A stretch of DNA of 64,000 nt from Parapedobacter tibetensis. Its GTDB lineage: Bacteria; Bacteroidota; Bacteroidia; Sphingobacteriales; Sphingobacteriaceae. The DNA lies in assembly GCF_024643205.1 (NCBI RefSeq), contig NZ_JAMKQJ010000002.1, forward strand, positions 62,001-126,000, read 5' to 3'. Shown one piece after another: positions 51,010 to 60,858 of the stretch. A program made the translations under genes and the position numbers. Every line of letters begins with the position of its first letter. Positions within the stretch are counted from its first letter, which is position 1. A model generated the notes under the pieces. That model saw only the letters and a program-made list of their open reading frames with translations. It did not search any database and was not told where the DNA came from.

Positions 51010-52362
51010 ATGGCTCGTAAGTTATTATTGACACATATCGATGTTCCAGGCATCAATACTTTTGAGGTATACCGCCAAAAAGGAGGCTACCGCGCTGTGG
51101 AGAAGGTGCTTAAGACACTCACACCGGAGGATGTGGTGGAGGAAGTCAAGAAGTCTGGCCTACGAGGGCGTGGTGGAGCGGGGTTCCCCACAGGCATGAA
51201 ATGGAGCTTCTTGGCCAAACCCGAAGGTGTCCCCCGTTACCTGGTATGTAATGCAGACGAATCGGAGCCAGGAACGTTCAAAGATCGGTACCTGATGACG
51301 CATATCCCCCACGCGTTGATTGAAGGAATGATTGTATCGAGCTTTGCTTTAGGCGCTAATACATCATATATTTATGTACGGGGTGAGATGATGCCGCAGA
51401 TACGCATCCTCGAAAGAGCCATTACCGAAGCGAAAAATGCTGGATTCCTTGGCAAGAACATATTGGGGTCAGGGTATGATTTGGAACTGTATGTACAGCC
51501 CGGGGGTGGTGCTTACATCTGTGGCGAAGAAACAGCGTTATTGGAATCCTTGGAAGGTAAAAGGGGCAATCCTCGGATTAAACCACCATTTCCCGCTATA
51601 TCTGGCCTCTATAACTGCCCAACGGTGGTAAATAATGTTGAATCTATTGCTGCTACAGTTCCCATCATCAATGACGGAGGTGAAGAATATGCTAAGATTG
51701 GTGTTGAGCGCAGTACAGGAACCAAATTGATTTCTGCTGGTGGAAACCTGAACAAACCTGGCGTTTATGAAATCGAATTGGGCCTACCTGTAGAAGAATT
51801 TATTTATTCGGATGAATATTGTGGAGGCATTGCCAACGGCAAATACCTCAAAGCGGTGGTGGGCGGAGGGTCTTCAGTACCTATTTTACCGGCTAATCTG
51901 ATCATGAAGACCTTGAAAGGGGAATCCAGGCTAATGACCTATGAGTCATTGGCTGATGGCGGGTTTCAAAGTGGCACCATGTTGGGGTCAGGAGGCTTCA
52001 TCGCTTTTGATGAAGATCAATGCATTGTAAAGAATACGTGGAATTTCACACGATTTTACCACCATGAGAGTTGCGGGCAGTGTTCACCATGCCGTGAAGG
52101 TACGGGTTGGATGGAGAAAGTATTGCATAAGATTGAGCATGGACAGGGCACATTTAACGATATCGATTTGTTGGTGGATGTGGCCAAAAAGATTGAAGGT
52201 AATACAATCTGTCCGCTTGGTGATGCCGCGGCATGGCCAGTGGCCAGCGCCATCCGGCATTTCAGGGATGAGTTTGAATGGCATGTGACTAACGGCCAGG
52301 AGGCGCAAATGCGCAACTATGGCCTGGCACATTATGCAGACCCATTGGAACCGGTAATTTAA
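51010..52362 (+). CDS. nuoF: NADH-quinone oxidoreductase subunit F
   Basis: A 450-residue 51-kDa subunit with FMN and the NADH site. GLRGRGGAGFPTGMKWSF (about 53-70) binds FMN; AYICGEETALLESLEGKRG is conserved; the N3 cluster ligands are ESCGQCSPCREG and the cysteine in NTICPLGDAA. Six bases after nuoE. Confidence 0.97.
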   Translation: MARKLLLTHIDVPGINTFEVYRQKGGYRAVEKVLKTLTPEDVVEEVKKSGLRGRGGAGFPTGMKWSFLAKPEGVPRYLVCNADESEPGTFKDRYLMTHIPHALIEGMIVSSFALGANTSYIYVRGEMMPQIRILERAITEAKNAGFLGKNILGSGYDLELYVQPGGGAYICGEETALLESLEGKRGNPRIKPPFPAISGLYNCPTVVNNVESIAATVPIINDGGEEYAKIGVERSTGTKLISAGGNLNKPGVYEIELGLPVEEFIYSDEYCGGIANGKYLKAVVGGGSSVPILPANLIMKTLKGESRLMTYESLADGGFQSGTMLGSGGFIAFDEDQCIVKNTWNFTRFYHHESCGQCSPCREGTGWMEKVLHKIEHGQGTFNDIDLLVDVAKKIEGNTICPLGDAAAWPVASAIRHFRDEFEWHVTNGQEAQMRNYGLAHYADPLEPVI

Positions 52363-52442
52363 GGGAAGCATAAATACGAATTAGATATACAAGCTACAGA
52401 AGAGGCTAAATGCTGATAGCTGATAGCTGAAAGCTAAAACAA

Positions 52443-53453
52443 ATGGCTGAAGACGTAAAATTCAAGGTAAGCATAGACGGTATTCCGGTGGAAGTAGCCC
52501 CTGGCACCACGATATTGAATGCCGCACGCCAAATTGGTGGTGATATTGTGCCTCCAGCTATGTGCTATTATTCTAAATTGGAAGGTAGCGGGGGAAAATG
52601 CCGTACTTGTTTGGTGAAGGTAAGTAAAGGATCTGAGAAAGACCCACGTCCTATGCCCAAGCTAGTCGCTTCATGTCGCACGACGGTGATGGATGGTATG
52701 GAAGTGCAGAACATCACCTCCCCCGAAGTGTTGGAAGCCCGCAAAGGTGTTGTGGAAATGTTGCTCATCAACCATCCGTTGGATTGCCCGATTTGCGACC
52801 AAGCTGGGGAATGCCATTTGCAGGATTTGGGTTATGAGCATGGCCTTGCCGAGACACGCTATGAATTTGAGCGCCGTACCTTTGATAAAATCGATATTGG
52901 CGATAAGGTACAGCTGCACATGACGCGTTGTATACTTTGCTATCGTTGCGTGTTTGTGGCAGACCAGCTTACCCCACAGCGTATGCATGGGATACTGGGA
53001 CGTGGAGATGCGGCCGAAATTTCCACTTATATAGCGAAGGCAATAGATAACGATTTTTCAGGCAATGTGATTGATGTGTGCCCTGTAGGCGCTTTAACGG
53101 ATAAGACGTTTCGCTTCAAAAACCGGGTATGGTTTACTAAGCCGGTGGAAGCTCACCGAGACTGCCCTTCTTGCAGCGGCAAAGTGACCTTATGGTACAA
53201 AGGTGAAGAGGTGCTTCGCGTAACGGCACGCAAGGATGAATATGGCGAGGTGGAAGACTTTATTTGCAACACCTGTCGGTTTGAGAAGAAAGCCATATCG
53301 GATTGGGTAATTGAAGGACCACGTAAAGTGAAACATACGTCGGTTATTTCATCCAATCATTATGAACAATTGAATCCACCTGCCGTAGTGAGGAAAAACC
53401 TTGCTCTGCAGGCAGCAAATAAGGAGGAATTTGATAGGGCGGAGAAGTTATAG
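52443..53453 (+). CDS. nuoG: NADH-quinone oxidoreductase subunit G, short form without Mo domain
   Basis: A 336-residue protein with the N-terminal [2Fe-2S] ferredoxin domain (cysteines in CYYSKLEGSGGKCRTC and a later ASC), the His/Cys cluster HPLDCPICDQAGEC, and the [4Fe-4S] domain CILCYRC ... DVCPVGAL. The usual 600-residue molybdopterin-like domain is missing: after a CNTCRFEKKA segment the protein ends. This short form is known in Bacteroidota, so it is not a broken gene. The 80-base gap before it is the longest inside the front part of the operon. Confidence 0.93.
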   Translation: MAEDVKFKVSIDGIPVEVAPGTTILNAARQIGGDIVPPAMCYYSKLEGSGGKCRTCLVKVSKGSEKDPRPMPKLVASCRTTVMDGMEVQNITSPEVLEARKGVVEMLLINHPLDCPICDQAGECHLQDLGYEHGLAETRYEFERRTFDKIDIGDKVQLHMTRCILCYRCVFVADQLTPQRMHGILGRGDAAEISTYIAKAIDNDFSGNVIDVCPVGALTDKTFRFKNRVWFTKPVEAHRDCPSCSGKVTLWYKGEEVLRVTARKDEYGEVEDFICNTCRFEKKAISDWVIEGPRKVKHTSVISSNHYEQLNPPAVVRKNLALQAANKEEFDRAEKL

Positions 53454-53475
53454 TCTCATATCTCAATACTAAGAA

Positions 53476-54513
53476 ATGGAGTTAGCATTTTTCATAGAAA
53501 AATTTTTACTGGTGACGATCGTATTTGTCATCTCCTTGGTGATAGCGATGTATTCCACCTTGGCTGAACGTAAAGTAGCCGGATTTATGCAAGACCGTTT
53601 CGGACCAGACCGTGCAGGGCCTTTTGGCATCTTGCAACCGCTATGTGATGGTGGTAAGTTCTTTTTCAAGGAAGAAATTATTCCTGCCGGGGCTCATAAG
53701 TCCCTGTTTATTCTAGGACCTACCATTGCCATCATCACGGCTTGTATAGGTAGTGCGGTTATCCCATGGGGCCAAGAACTGGTCATCGGTGAGCGGGTCA
53801 TTGAATTGCAGGTAGCGGATATCAATGTAGGCGTATTGTACATGTTTGGTGTGGTAGCATTGAGTGTGTATGGTATCATGCTGGGTGGCTGGGCATCTAA
53901 TAATAAGTTTTCATTAATGGGGGCCGTTCGAGCTGCCTCGCAGAGCATCAGTTATGAGCTTGCGTTGGGCCTGTCGTTAATTGCGCTGCTCATGGTCACC
54001 CAATCACTTTCATTGAAGGAAATCGTAGTACAACAACAAGGGTTTGTCAATTGGAACATCTGGGTGCAGCCACTTGGTTTCTTGATATTCTTAGTCTGTG
54101 CTTTCGCGGAATGTAACCGCGTTCCTTTTGATTTGCCGGAATGTGAGACTGAATTGATTGGCGGATATAATGTGGAATATTCGTCGATGAAATTGGGGTT
54201 GTATATGTTTGCCGAATACATCCACATGTTTGTATCGTCGGCGTTGATGTCAGCACTTTATTTCGGGGGATATAATTTCCCTTTCATGTATGATTTGGGG
54301 CTGTCGCAGAACTGGATTACAATCATCGGTGTATTGGCGTTTTTTGCTAAGATATTCGTGTTCATCTTTTTCTTCATGTGGATTCGTTGGACACTCCCGC
54401 GGTTCCGCTATGACCAATTGATGAACTTGGGATGGAAGATGTTGATTCCATTGGCCATTGCCAACATTGTATTGACAGGTATAATAACCATCATAAAGGA
54501 TACATTTTTTTAA
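53476..54513 (+). CDS. nuoH: NADH-quinone oxidoreductase subunit H
   Basis: A 345-residue, eight-helix membrane subunit joining the Q module to the membrane arm. The ERKVAGFMQDRFGPDRAGPF loop (about 31-50) and the AECNRVPFDLPECETELIGG loop are diagnostic. 22 bases after nuoG. Confidence 0.97.
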   Translation: MELAFFIEKFLLVTIVFVISLVIAMYSTLAERKVAGFMQDRFGPDRAGPFGILQPLCDGGKFFFKEEIIPAGAHKSLFILGPTIAIITACIGSAVIPWGQELVIGERVIELQVADINVGVLYMFGVVALSVYGIMLGGWASNNKFSLMGAVRAASQSISYELALGLSLIALLMVTQSLSLKEIVVQQQGFVNWNIWVQPLGFLIFLVCAFAECNRVPFDLPECETELIGGYNVEYSSMKLGLYMFAEYIHMFVSSALMSALYFGGYNFPFMYDLGLSQNWITIIGVLAFFAKIFVFIFFFMWIRWTLPRFRYDQLMNLGWKMLIPLAIANIVLTGIITIIKDTFF

Positions 54514-54529
54514 CGAAAAGGGAAATCCT

Positions 54530-55051
54530 ATGGAGCCATTGAGCAACAGGAAAAAAGTATTGGAACAAAAGCCGATGAATTTTTGGGAGCGTATTTACCT
54601 CCCGGCGATTTTCAAGGGCCTATCCATCACCATTAAGCATTTCTTCAAGCGTATTCCCACCGTGCGATACCCGGAAGTGCTGCGGCCTTATTCGAAAAAT
54701 TTCCGAGGGCAGCATTCACTCAAGCGAGACGAGGAAGGGCGCGAGCGCTGTACAGCCTGCGGCTTGTGCGCATTGTCTTGTCCGGCTGAGGCCATCACCA
54801 TGATTTCGGCCGAGCGCGAAAAAGGGGAGGAACATCTGTACAGGGAAGAAAAATATGCCGCTGTATATGAGATTAACATGTTACGCTGCATTTTCTGCGG
54901 ATTATGCGAAGAAGCCTGCCCCAAAGAAGCCATTTATTTGGATGGACCACATGTAACGGCAGATTACCTGCGCAAAGATTTTATTTATGGCAAAGACAAA
55001 TTGGTGGAGCCCCGGTTTGATTATAAAAAAGAACAAGAACCCACAGCCTAA
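54530..55051 (+). CDS. nuoI: NADH-quinone oxidoreductase subunit I
   Basis: A 173-residue ferredoxin-like subunit with two [4Fe-4S] sites: CTACGLCALSCP and CIFCGLCEEACP (clusters N6a and N6b). An amphipathic N-terminus holds it to NuoH. 16 bases after nuoH. Confidence 0.97.
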   Translation: MEPLSNRKKVLEQKPMNFWERIYLPAIFKGLSITIKHFFKRIPTVRYPEVLRPYSKNFRGQHSLKRDEEGRERCTACGLCALSCPAEAITMISAEREKGEEHLYREEKYAAVYEINMLRCIFCGLCEEACPKEAIYLDGPHVTADYLRKDFIYGKDKLVEPRFDYKKEQEPTA

Positions 55052-55078
55052 TCAGCTGGAAGAACCATACGAAATAGC

Positions 55079-55576
55079 ATGAGCGTTTTTTATTTTGTAG
55101 CCTTTTTGTCGATATTTTTTGCGCTGATGACCATATTCACCAAAAACCCGGTGCATAGCGTATTATACTTGGTCATCACTTTTTTCACTTTTACGGTGCA
55201 TTATATCCTATTGAACGCGCAATTCCTCGCTGTGGTTAATTTCATCGTTTACATGGGAGCCATTATGGTGCTTTTCCTGTTTGTGTTGATGCTGCTTAAT
55301 CTAAACAAAGATACCGAACCGCTGAAATCCAATTTGGTGAAATTCATGAGCGTTATAGCAGGAATGTGTCTATTGGTTACGTTGGCTGGATCGTTCAGGG
55401 TATTGGAGTCGTCTGAGCCGATTGTGCTGAAGAATCCCGATATTGGATTGGTGAGCAACTTGGGCAAAGTATTGTTCAGCGATTTCCTACTTCCGTTTGA
55501 GATTTCCTCGATTTTATTGTTGACTGCCATGGTAGGTGCGGTGTTATTAGCCAAAAACGATCCAAAAAAAATATAA
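55079..55576 (+). CDS. nuoJ: NADH-quinone oxidoreductase subunit J
   Basis: A 165-residue, five-helix membrane subunit. The NPVHSVLYLVITFF and VNFIVYMGAIMVLFLFVLML segments contain the conserved glycine-turn helix. Its stop is directly followed by the nuoK start. Confidence 0.95.
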   Translation: MSVFYFVAFLSIFFALMTIFTKNPVHSVLYLVITFFTFTVHYILLNAQFLAVVNFIVYMGAIMVLFLFVLMLLNLNKDTEPLKSNLVKFMSVIAGMCLLVTLAGSFRVLESSEPIVLKNPDIGLVSNLGKVLFSDFLLPFEISSILLLTAMVGAVLLAKNDPKKI

Positions 55577-55906
55577 ATGGAGACTATCGTACAAAATATA
55601 CAGGGTGTTCCGCTTAACCATTACATTCTGTTTTGTAGTGTTATTTTCACCATCGGCGTCATTGGCGTATTAATTCGTCGTAATGTCATCATCATCATGA
55701 TGTCCGTAGAATTGATGCTCAACTCGGTAAACTTATTATTGGCCGCGTTTTCGGCATACAGCGGAGATTCCGCAGGACAGGTATTCGTATTCTTTGTTAT
55801 GGCATTAGCCGCAGCGGAAGTGGCGGTTGGCTTGGCAATTATCGTCATGGTGTATCGCAATACGCGTTCGGTGGATATTAATGCGTTGAACCGATTGCGG
55901 TGGTGA
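55577..55906 (+). CDS. nuoK: NADH-quinone oxidoreductase subunit K
   Basis: A 109-residue, three-helix MnhC-like subunit. Conserved glutamates are in MMSVELMLNSVNLLL and AAAEVAVGLAI. It sits between nuoJ and nuoL. Confidence 0.96.
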   Translation: METIVQNIQGVPLNHYILFCSVIFTIGVIGVLIRRNVIIIMMSVELMLNSVNLLLAAFSAYSGDSAGQVFVFFVMALAAAEVAVGLAIIVMVYRNTRSVDINALNRLRW

Positions 55907-55966
55907 GATGGACAGGTTTGCGATTTTGGATTTACGATTTGGATAGCATCATATATTTTTAGAAGC

Positions 55967-57886
55967 ATGATAGATTTAATTTGGTTGATTCCGCTGTTGC
56001 CTTTGGTTGGCTTTCTGGTTAATGGCCTTGGCAGGAACGTGTTGCCAAAATCATTAGTTGGGGTTATCGGTAGCGGCATGGTGTTGGCTTCTTTTCTGTT
56101 GAGCTGTGGCGTATTTTCAGTAGTTTATGCTGCTCGTCAAGCAGGGGAAGCAGCTTCTTTTACACAAGCTATTTTTGACTGGATTAATGCAGGAAACCTG
56201 CATGTTTCACTTTCATTTTTGGTTGATCCCTTGAGTGCCGTCATGCTGCTTATTGTCACCGGTATTGGCTTTCTCATCCATGTCTATTCCATCGGGTATA
56301 TGAAGCATGATGCGGGTTTTGCCAAGTTCTTCGCCTTTCTCAACTTATTTATCTTCTTCATGTTGTTATTGGTGTTGGGGTCCAATTACATCGTGATGTT
56401 CATCGGTTGGGAAGGTGTGGGGCTATGTTCATACCTACTTATCGGTTTCTGGTTTAAAAATTCTGCCTACGCAAGTGCGGCGAAGAAAGCGTTCGTGATG
56501 AACCGTATAGGCGATTTGGGCTTTCTTATTGCGGTATTTCTGTTATTTGCCACATTCGGAACATTAGAATTTTCGGGGATATTTCCACAGGCAGCAAATA
56601 TGTTGGTAGGCGATACCACCTTACTAGTGATTACGTTGTTGTTGTTTGTGGCGGCTACGGGTAAATCGGCTCAGATTCCACTGTTCACATGGCTGCCGGA
56701 TGCGATGGCTGGACCTACACCTGTTTCGGCATTGATACACGCTGCCACAATGGTTACCGCAGGTATCTACATGATTGCACGGTCCAATATCTTATTCACC
56801 CTTTCGCCCATCACACTCCAAGTAGTTACAGCTATCGGTATCTGTACGGCGTTATTGGCGGCCGCCATAGCTGTTACACAAAATGATATCAAAAAAGTAT
56901 TGGCTTATTCCACTGTTTCGCAGTTGGGTTATATGTTTTTAGGCTTAGGTGTGGGCGCTTTCACGGGTGCGTTCTTCCATGTGATTACCCATGCGTTTTT
57001 CAAGGCGCTGTTGTTTTTGGGTGCCGGATCTGTGATCCATGCAATGAGCGACGAACAAGATATGCGTAGCATGGGTGGGTTGAAAAAACAGTTGCCCGTG
57101 ACGTATTTAACGATGTTGGTCGGCACCATTGCCATCGCAGGGATTCCGCCATTGTCGGGCTTTTTCTCCAAGGATGAACTATTGGCCCATGCTTTTGCAG
57201 ATAACAAGCTGTTGTGGGTACTCGGTTTCATCGGGGCATTGTTCACCGTGTTCTATATGTTCAGGATGCTTTTCCTTACGTTTTTCGGTAAATTCAGAGG
57301 TACAGCGGAGCAAGCGAGCCATTTGCATGAATCTCCGGCTACGATGACCATTCCGTTGATCGTACTGGCGGTATTGGCAGCAGTGGGCGGTCTGCTCAAT
57401 GTGCCATCGGCTTTAGGTGGTAGCCAGGCATTGGCTGATTTTCTCTCGCCTGTATTCGCGGATTCAGTAGCCATAAAAGGATCGTTCCATTTGGAGCATA
57501 GTACAGAATATGTATTGATGGGGATATCGGCTTTGGCGGCTGTGGTGATGGCCATCATTGCATATAGGCAATACGTGACGAAAAACATGGTGCCTACTTC
57601 TGATGATGCGCCGCGTAGTCTGCTAGCAAGGCTATCGTACCGCAAGTTTTATGTGGACGAGCTATACGATGCATTGGTGGTGCGCCCCTTGAACACATTA
57701 TCTGTGTTCTTATATCGTATTGTAGATAACTGGGGTATTGATGGTATAGTCAATGGCTTAAGCAGAAGTGTGGGCGAGTCGGGCAGGGGCATCCGGCTAT
57801 TGCAAAGTGGCAATGTGGGGTTTTATATCTTTATGATGGTCATTGCCATTGTGGTACTATTGGCCTACGGGTTTTTTAACGGTTAA
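55967..57886 (+). CDS. nuoL: NADH-quinone oxidoreductase subunit L
   Basis: A 639-residue antiporter-like proton-pumping subunit at the far end of the membrane arm. The MFIGWEGVGLCSYLLIGFW loop, LPDAMAGPTPVSALIHAATM (with a key lysine in KSAQIPLFTWLPD), and the long lateral helix at the C-terminus are seen. Full length. Confidence 0.97.
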   Translation: MIDLIWLIPLLPLVGFLVNGLGRNVLPKSLVGVIGSGMVLASFLLSCGVFSVVYAARQAGEAASFTQAIFDWINAGNLHVSLSFLVDPLSAVMLLIVTGIGFLIHVYSIGYMKHDAGFAKFFAFLNLFIFFMLLLVLGSNYIVMFIGWEGVGLCSYLLIGFWFKNSAYASAAKKAFVMNRIGDLGFLIAVFLLFATFGTLEFSGIFPQAANMLVGDTTLLVITLLLFVAATGKSAQIPLFTWLPDAMAGPTPVSALIHAATMVTAGIYMIARSNILFTLSPITLQVVTAIGICTALLAAAIAVTQNDIKKVLAYSTVSQLGYMFLGLGVGAFTGAFFHVITHAFFKALLFLGAGSVIHAMSDEQDMRSMGGLKKQLPVTYLTMLVGTIAIAGIPPLSGFFSKDELLAHAFADNKLLWVLGFIGALFTVFYMFRMLFLTFFGKFRGTAEQASHLHESPATMTIPLIVLAVLAAVGGLLNVPSALGGSQALADFLSPVFADSVAIKGSFHLEHSTEYVLMGISALAAVVMAIIAYRQYVTKNMVPTSDDAPRSLLARLSYRKFYVDELYDALVVRPLNTLSVFLYRIVDNWGIDGIVNGLSRSVGESGRGIRLLQSGNVGFYIFMMVIAIVVLLAYGFFNG

Positions 57887-57911
57887 TCGAGACGAAGTTA
57901 TATCGCGATAC

Positions 57912-59366
57912 ATGGACAATCTATTTATACTTTTATTATTTCCAGTCCTTGGGGCGTTGGTGCTTGCCTTTGTGGCACATGCAAAGACTGCTAAGTGGTT
58001 GGCGTTGTTGATGTCATTAATCTCACTGGGCCTTACCATCCCATTCCTGGTGAACTTCGTGCCGGATGCCAGTATGCAATTTGAGCAACGTTTTGCTTGG
58101 ATCCCTTCTTTGGGTATACACTTCCATGTTGGCATAGATGGTATCAGTTTACCGTTGGTATTGCTTACTAATGGTTTGATACCGTTAATCGTTCTTTCTG
58201 CATTCAGCTACGATTACAAAGGAGGTTTCTATGCCCTCGTGTTATTCATGCAGGCCGGTTTACTGTTGGTCTTCACTGCATTGGATGCGTTTGCGTTTTA
58301 TGTGGGATGGGAAGTTGCCTTGATACCAATTTACTTTATATGCGCACTATGGGGAGGGGAAAACCGCATCCGTGTTAATCTGAAGTTTTTCATCTATACG
58401 TTCTTAGGGAGCTTGCTTATGTTGGTGGCGATTATCTACCTGCATTTACAAGTGCCGTCAGATGATTACGAGTTGACTTCGTTCTATCAATTGACATTGG
58501 ATTCCAGCACGCAAAGATGGATTTTTTGGGCATTTTTCATCGCCTTTGCTATCAAAATGCCAATCTTCCCCTTCCACACCTGGCAACCCGATACGTATAC
58601 AGAAGCGCCTACTGCCGGGACCATGCTTTTGGCTGGTATCATGCTCAAAATGGGCGTGTATGGTGTCATTCGGTGGTTGATTCCAGTAGCCCCCTTGGGT
58701 TTCGCGGCTTATGGGCAACTGGCATTGATATTATGTGTGATTGGCGTAGTTTATGCGTCTATCATCGCTTTCAAACAACACGATGTAAAACGGCTAGTGG
58801 CTTATTCATCCATTGCCCATGTGGGACTGATTGGCGCAGGCATTTTTGCTTGGAATGTACAGAGTATGCAAGGGGCCATCATCCAAATGGTCAATCACGG
58901 TATCAGTGTGGTCGGGTTGTTTTTTGTGCTAGATATTGTCAGCCGTCGACTGGGCACGCGGGAGATGTCGGCCATGGGCGGTATTGCAAAACCCGCACCA
59001 TCACTAGCCCTTGTGTTTTTGGTGATTGTAATGGGTGCAGTGGGCCTTCCGCTAACCAATGGTTTCATTGGTGAATTCCTGTTGTTGCTTGGAGTCTATG
59101 AATACGGTCTCTGGTATGCTGTTTTTGCGGGGCTTACGCTTATATTGGGTGCCGTGTATATGTTGCGGATGTACCAAAAAGTGATGCTGGGCGACATGAA
59201 TGCGCGAACTTCTAGCTTTGCAGACATTAAGGGATCTGAATGGGTGGTATTGGCTGTGGTGGTGGTGTTGGTTATAGGCATTGGGATTTATCCCAAACCG
59301 TTGTTGGACATTTCGGAAGCGGCGGTAACGGATTTGATTGATAAGGTGGGGCCGATTGAGCGTTAA
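57912..59366 (+). CDS. nuoM: NADH-quinone oxidoreductase subunit M
   Basis: A 484-residue antiporter-like subunit. GWEVALIPIYFICALWGGEN, KMPIFPFHTWQPDTYTEAPT and YSSIAHVGLIGAGIF are typical. The frame opens at 57843 within nuoL, but ATG 57912 gives a normal N-terminal helix and lies 25 bases after the nuoL stop. An inverted repeat follows before nuoN. Confidence 0.96.
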   Translation: MDNLFILLLFPVLGALVLAFVAHAKTAKWLALLMSLISLGLTIPFLVNFVPDASMQFEQRFAWIPSLGIHFHVGIDGISLPLVLLTNGLIPLIVLSAFSYDYKGGFYALVLFMQAGLLLVFTALDAFAFYVGWEVALIPIYFICALWGGENRIRVNLKFFIYTFLGSLLMLVAIIYLHLQVPSDDYELTSFYQLTLDSSTQRWIFWAFFIAFAIKMPIFPFHTWQPDTYTEAPTAGTMLLAGIMLKMGVYGVIRWLIPVAPLGFAAYGQLALILCVIGVVYASIIAFKQHDVKRLVAYSSIAHVGLIGAGIFAWNVQSMQGAIIQMVNHGISVVGLFFVLDIVSRRLGTREMSAMGGIAKPAPSLALVFLVIVMGAVGLPLTNGFIGEFLLLLGVYEYGLWYAVFAGLTLILGAVYMLRMYQKVMLGDMNARTSSFADIKGSEWVVLAVVVVLVIGIGIYPKPLLDISEAAVTDLIDKVGPIER

Positions 59367-59371
59367 TAATA

Positions 59372-59417
59372 AAACCTCATTGAATACAAACAAAGGCAAT
59401 GGAAACCTATGAGGTTT
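59372..59417. repeat. AAACCTCAT-family inverted repeat between nuoM and nuoN
   Basis: AAACCTCAT (59372-59380) pairs with ATGAGGTTT (59409-59417); the right arm, AAACCTATGAGGTTT (59403-59417), is the exact family arm and itself nearly palindromic. There is no T run on the plus strand, so it is probably not a full terminator within the operon; it may modulate nuoN or merely be an inserted repeat. Confidence 0.75.
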
Positions 59418-59447
59418 GGATAAAGAAGATTAAGATATAAACAAAAC

Positions 59448-60827
59448 ATGAGTGCGATTATTACGCTGTCTTTATTAGCAATATTGGTTCTATACCTGGG
59501 ATTGTTCAATGCTAAGAAAGCTTTATTGCCGATTTCCCTACTGGGGCTGGGGGCTACCTTGGTGTTATACCTGATAGAATGGGGGAAAGATGCGGAACCG
59601 CTGTACAGTGGTATGGTGCTTTTCGATCACTTTGCTGTAGCGTTTTCGGTGCTATGCGTTTTCGTAACTGTGCTGATATTCCTTTTATCCAAGGATTATT
59701 TTGATAAAGCCAGCACCCATGTGGCAGAATATTATGCCCTTATCATGTTCTCGTTGACAGGAGCATTGCTGGTGGTCTCTTTCCACAACCTGGCCATGCT
59801 CTTTATTGGTATCGAAATCATGTCAGTGGCGTTGTATATTCTTGCAGGTATCCGGAAGAGAGACTTTGCTTCTAATGAAGCTGCATTGAAATATTTCCTA
59901 ATGGGGGCGTTTTCCACTGGATTTTTGTTGTTTGGGATTGCGCTGTTGTATGGGGCGAGTGGATCATTCGACTTGGCAGAGATAAAAAATTATGTGGTAA
60001 ACAACCCTCAGACGGTATCCCCGCTGTTTTATGCTGGCATCCTGCTATTGATTGTGGGCTTGGCTTTCAAGGTAGGGGCGGCACCCTTTCATTTCTGGAC
60101 ACCTGATGTGTATGATGGCGCACCGATATTGATTACCACGTTTATGAGCACGGTGGTTAAGGCAGCGGCTTTTGCTGGTTTCCTCCGCTTGTTTTATTTC
60201 TGTTTTGTGCCATTGCAGGATTTTTGGATGCCGGTTTTGCTGGTTATGACAATTATCACACTATTTGTAGGAAATATTACGGCCATCGTACAACAAAGTT
60301 TCAAGCGAATGCTTGCCTATTCGAGTATCTCGCATGCAGGATATATGCTTTTCGCCATCATTGCCATCGGTCCCGCTTCAGCAGGATCGGTGTTGGTATA
60401 TGCCGGAGCATATTCATTGGCGTCAGTAGTTGCCTTTGGGTCGCTTATTGTGGTGAAGCGTGCTACAGGGAGTGACCATTTTGAGGCATTCAACGGTCTA
60501 GCAAAGAAAAACCCTTATTTATCCCTAGCACTTACCGTTGCTATGCTGTCTCTGGCGGGGATTCCGCTTACCGCCGGTTTCATCGGTAAATTCATGATGT
60601 TTTCGGGTGTGTTGGCAGATTACCAGGTGTTGTTGGTGGTACTTGCGGCTATTAACGCGGCGATGGGTATTTTTTATTACTTCCGTGTCATCGTGGCCAT
60701 GTATTTCAAACCAATCGATCGCGATCAAATCGTGCTTACTGGCCAATACAAAACCGTATTGTTATTGGCGGTATTGATTACGTTGGCACTGGGTGTATAC
60801 CCAGCGTGTGTGGCGGGATTGGTATAG
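59448..60827 (+). CDS. nuoN: NADH-quinone oxidoreductase subunit N
   Basis: A 459-residue antiporter-like subunit. GIEIMSVALYILAGIRKRDF, VGAAPFHFWTPDVYDGAPI (with conserved lysine just before it) and AYSSISHAGYMLFAI are diagnostic. It completes the 14-subunit set. Its gap of 81 bases from nuoM is unusual in this tightly packed operon. Confidence 0.96.
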   Translation: MSAIITLSLLAILVLYLGLFNAKKALLPISLLGLGATLVLYLIEWGKDAEPLYSGMVLFDHFAVAFSVLCVFVTVLIFLLSKDYFDKASTHVAEYYALIMFSLTGALLVVSFHNLAMLFIGIEIMSVALYILAGIRKRDFASNEAALKYFLMGAFSTGFLLFGIALLYGASGSFDLAEIKNYVVNNPQTVSPLFYAGILLLIVGLAFKVGAAPFHFWTPDVYDGAPILITTFMSTVVKAAAFAGFLRLFYFCFVPLQDFWMPVLLVMTIITLFVGNITAIVQQSFKRMLAYSSISHAGYMLFAIIAIGPASAGSVLVYAGAYSLASVVAFGSLIVVKRATGSDHFEAFNGLAKKNPYLSLALTVAMLSLAGIPLTAGFIGKFMMFSGVLADYQVLLVVLAAINAAMGIFYYFRVIVAMYFKPIDRDQIVLTGQYKTVLLLAVLITLALGVYPACVAGLV

Positions 60828-60858
60828 AAGGTGATTTGTCGTAATGGTTTGAAACATT

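Noticed and set aside
52443..53453. nuoG as a truncated pseudogene
   Set aside because: The frame ends cleanly, the operon continues normally, and the short form is known in Bacteroidota.
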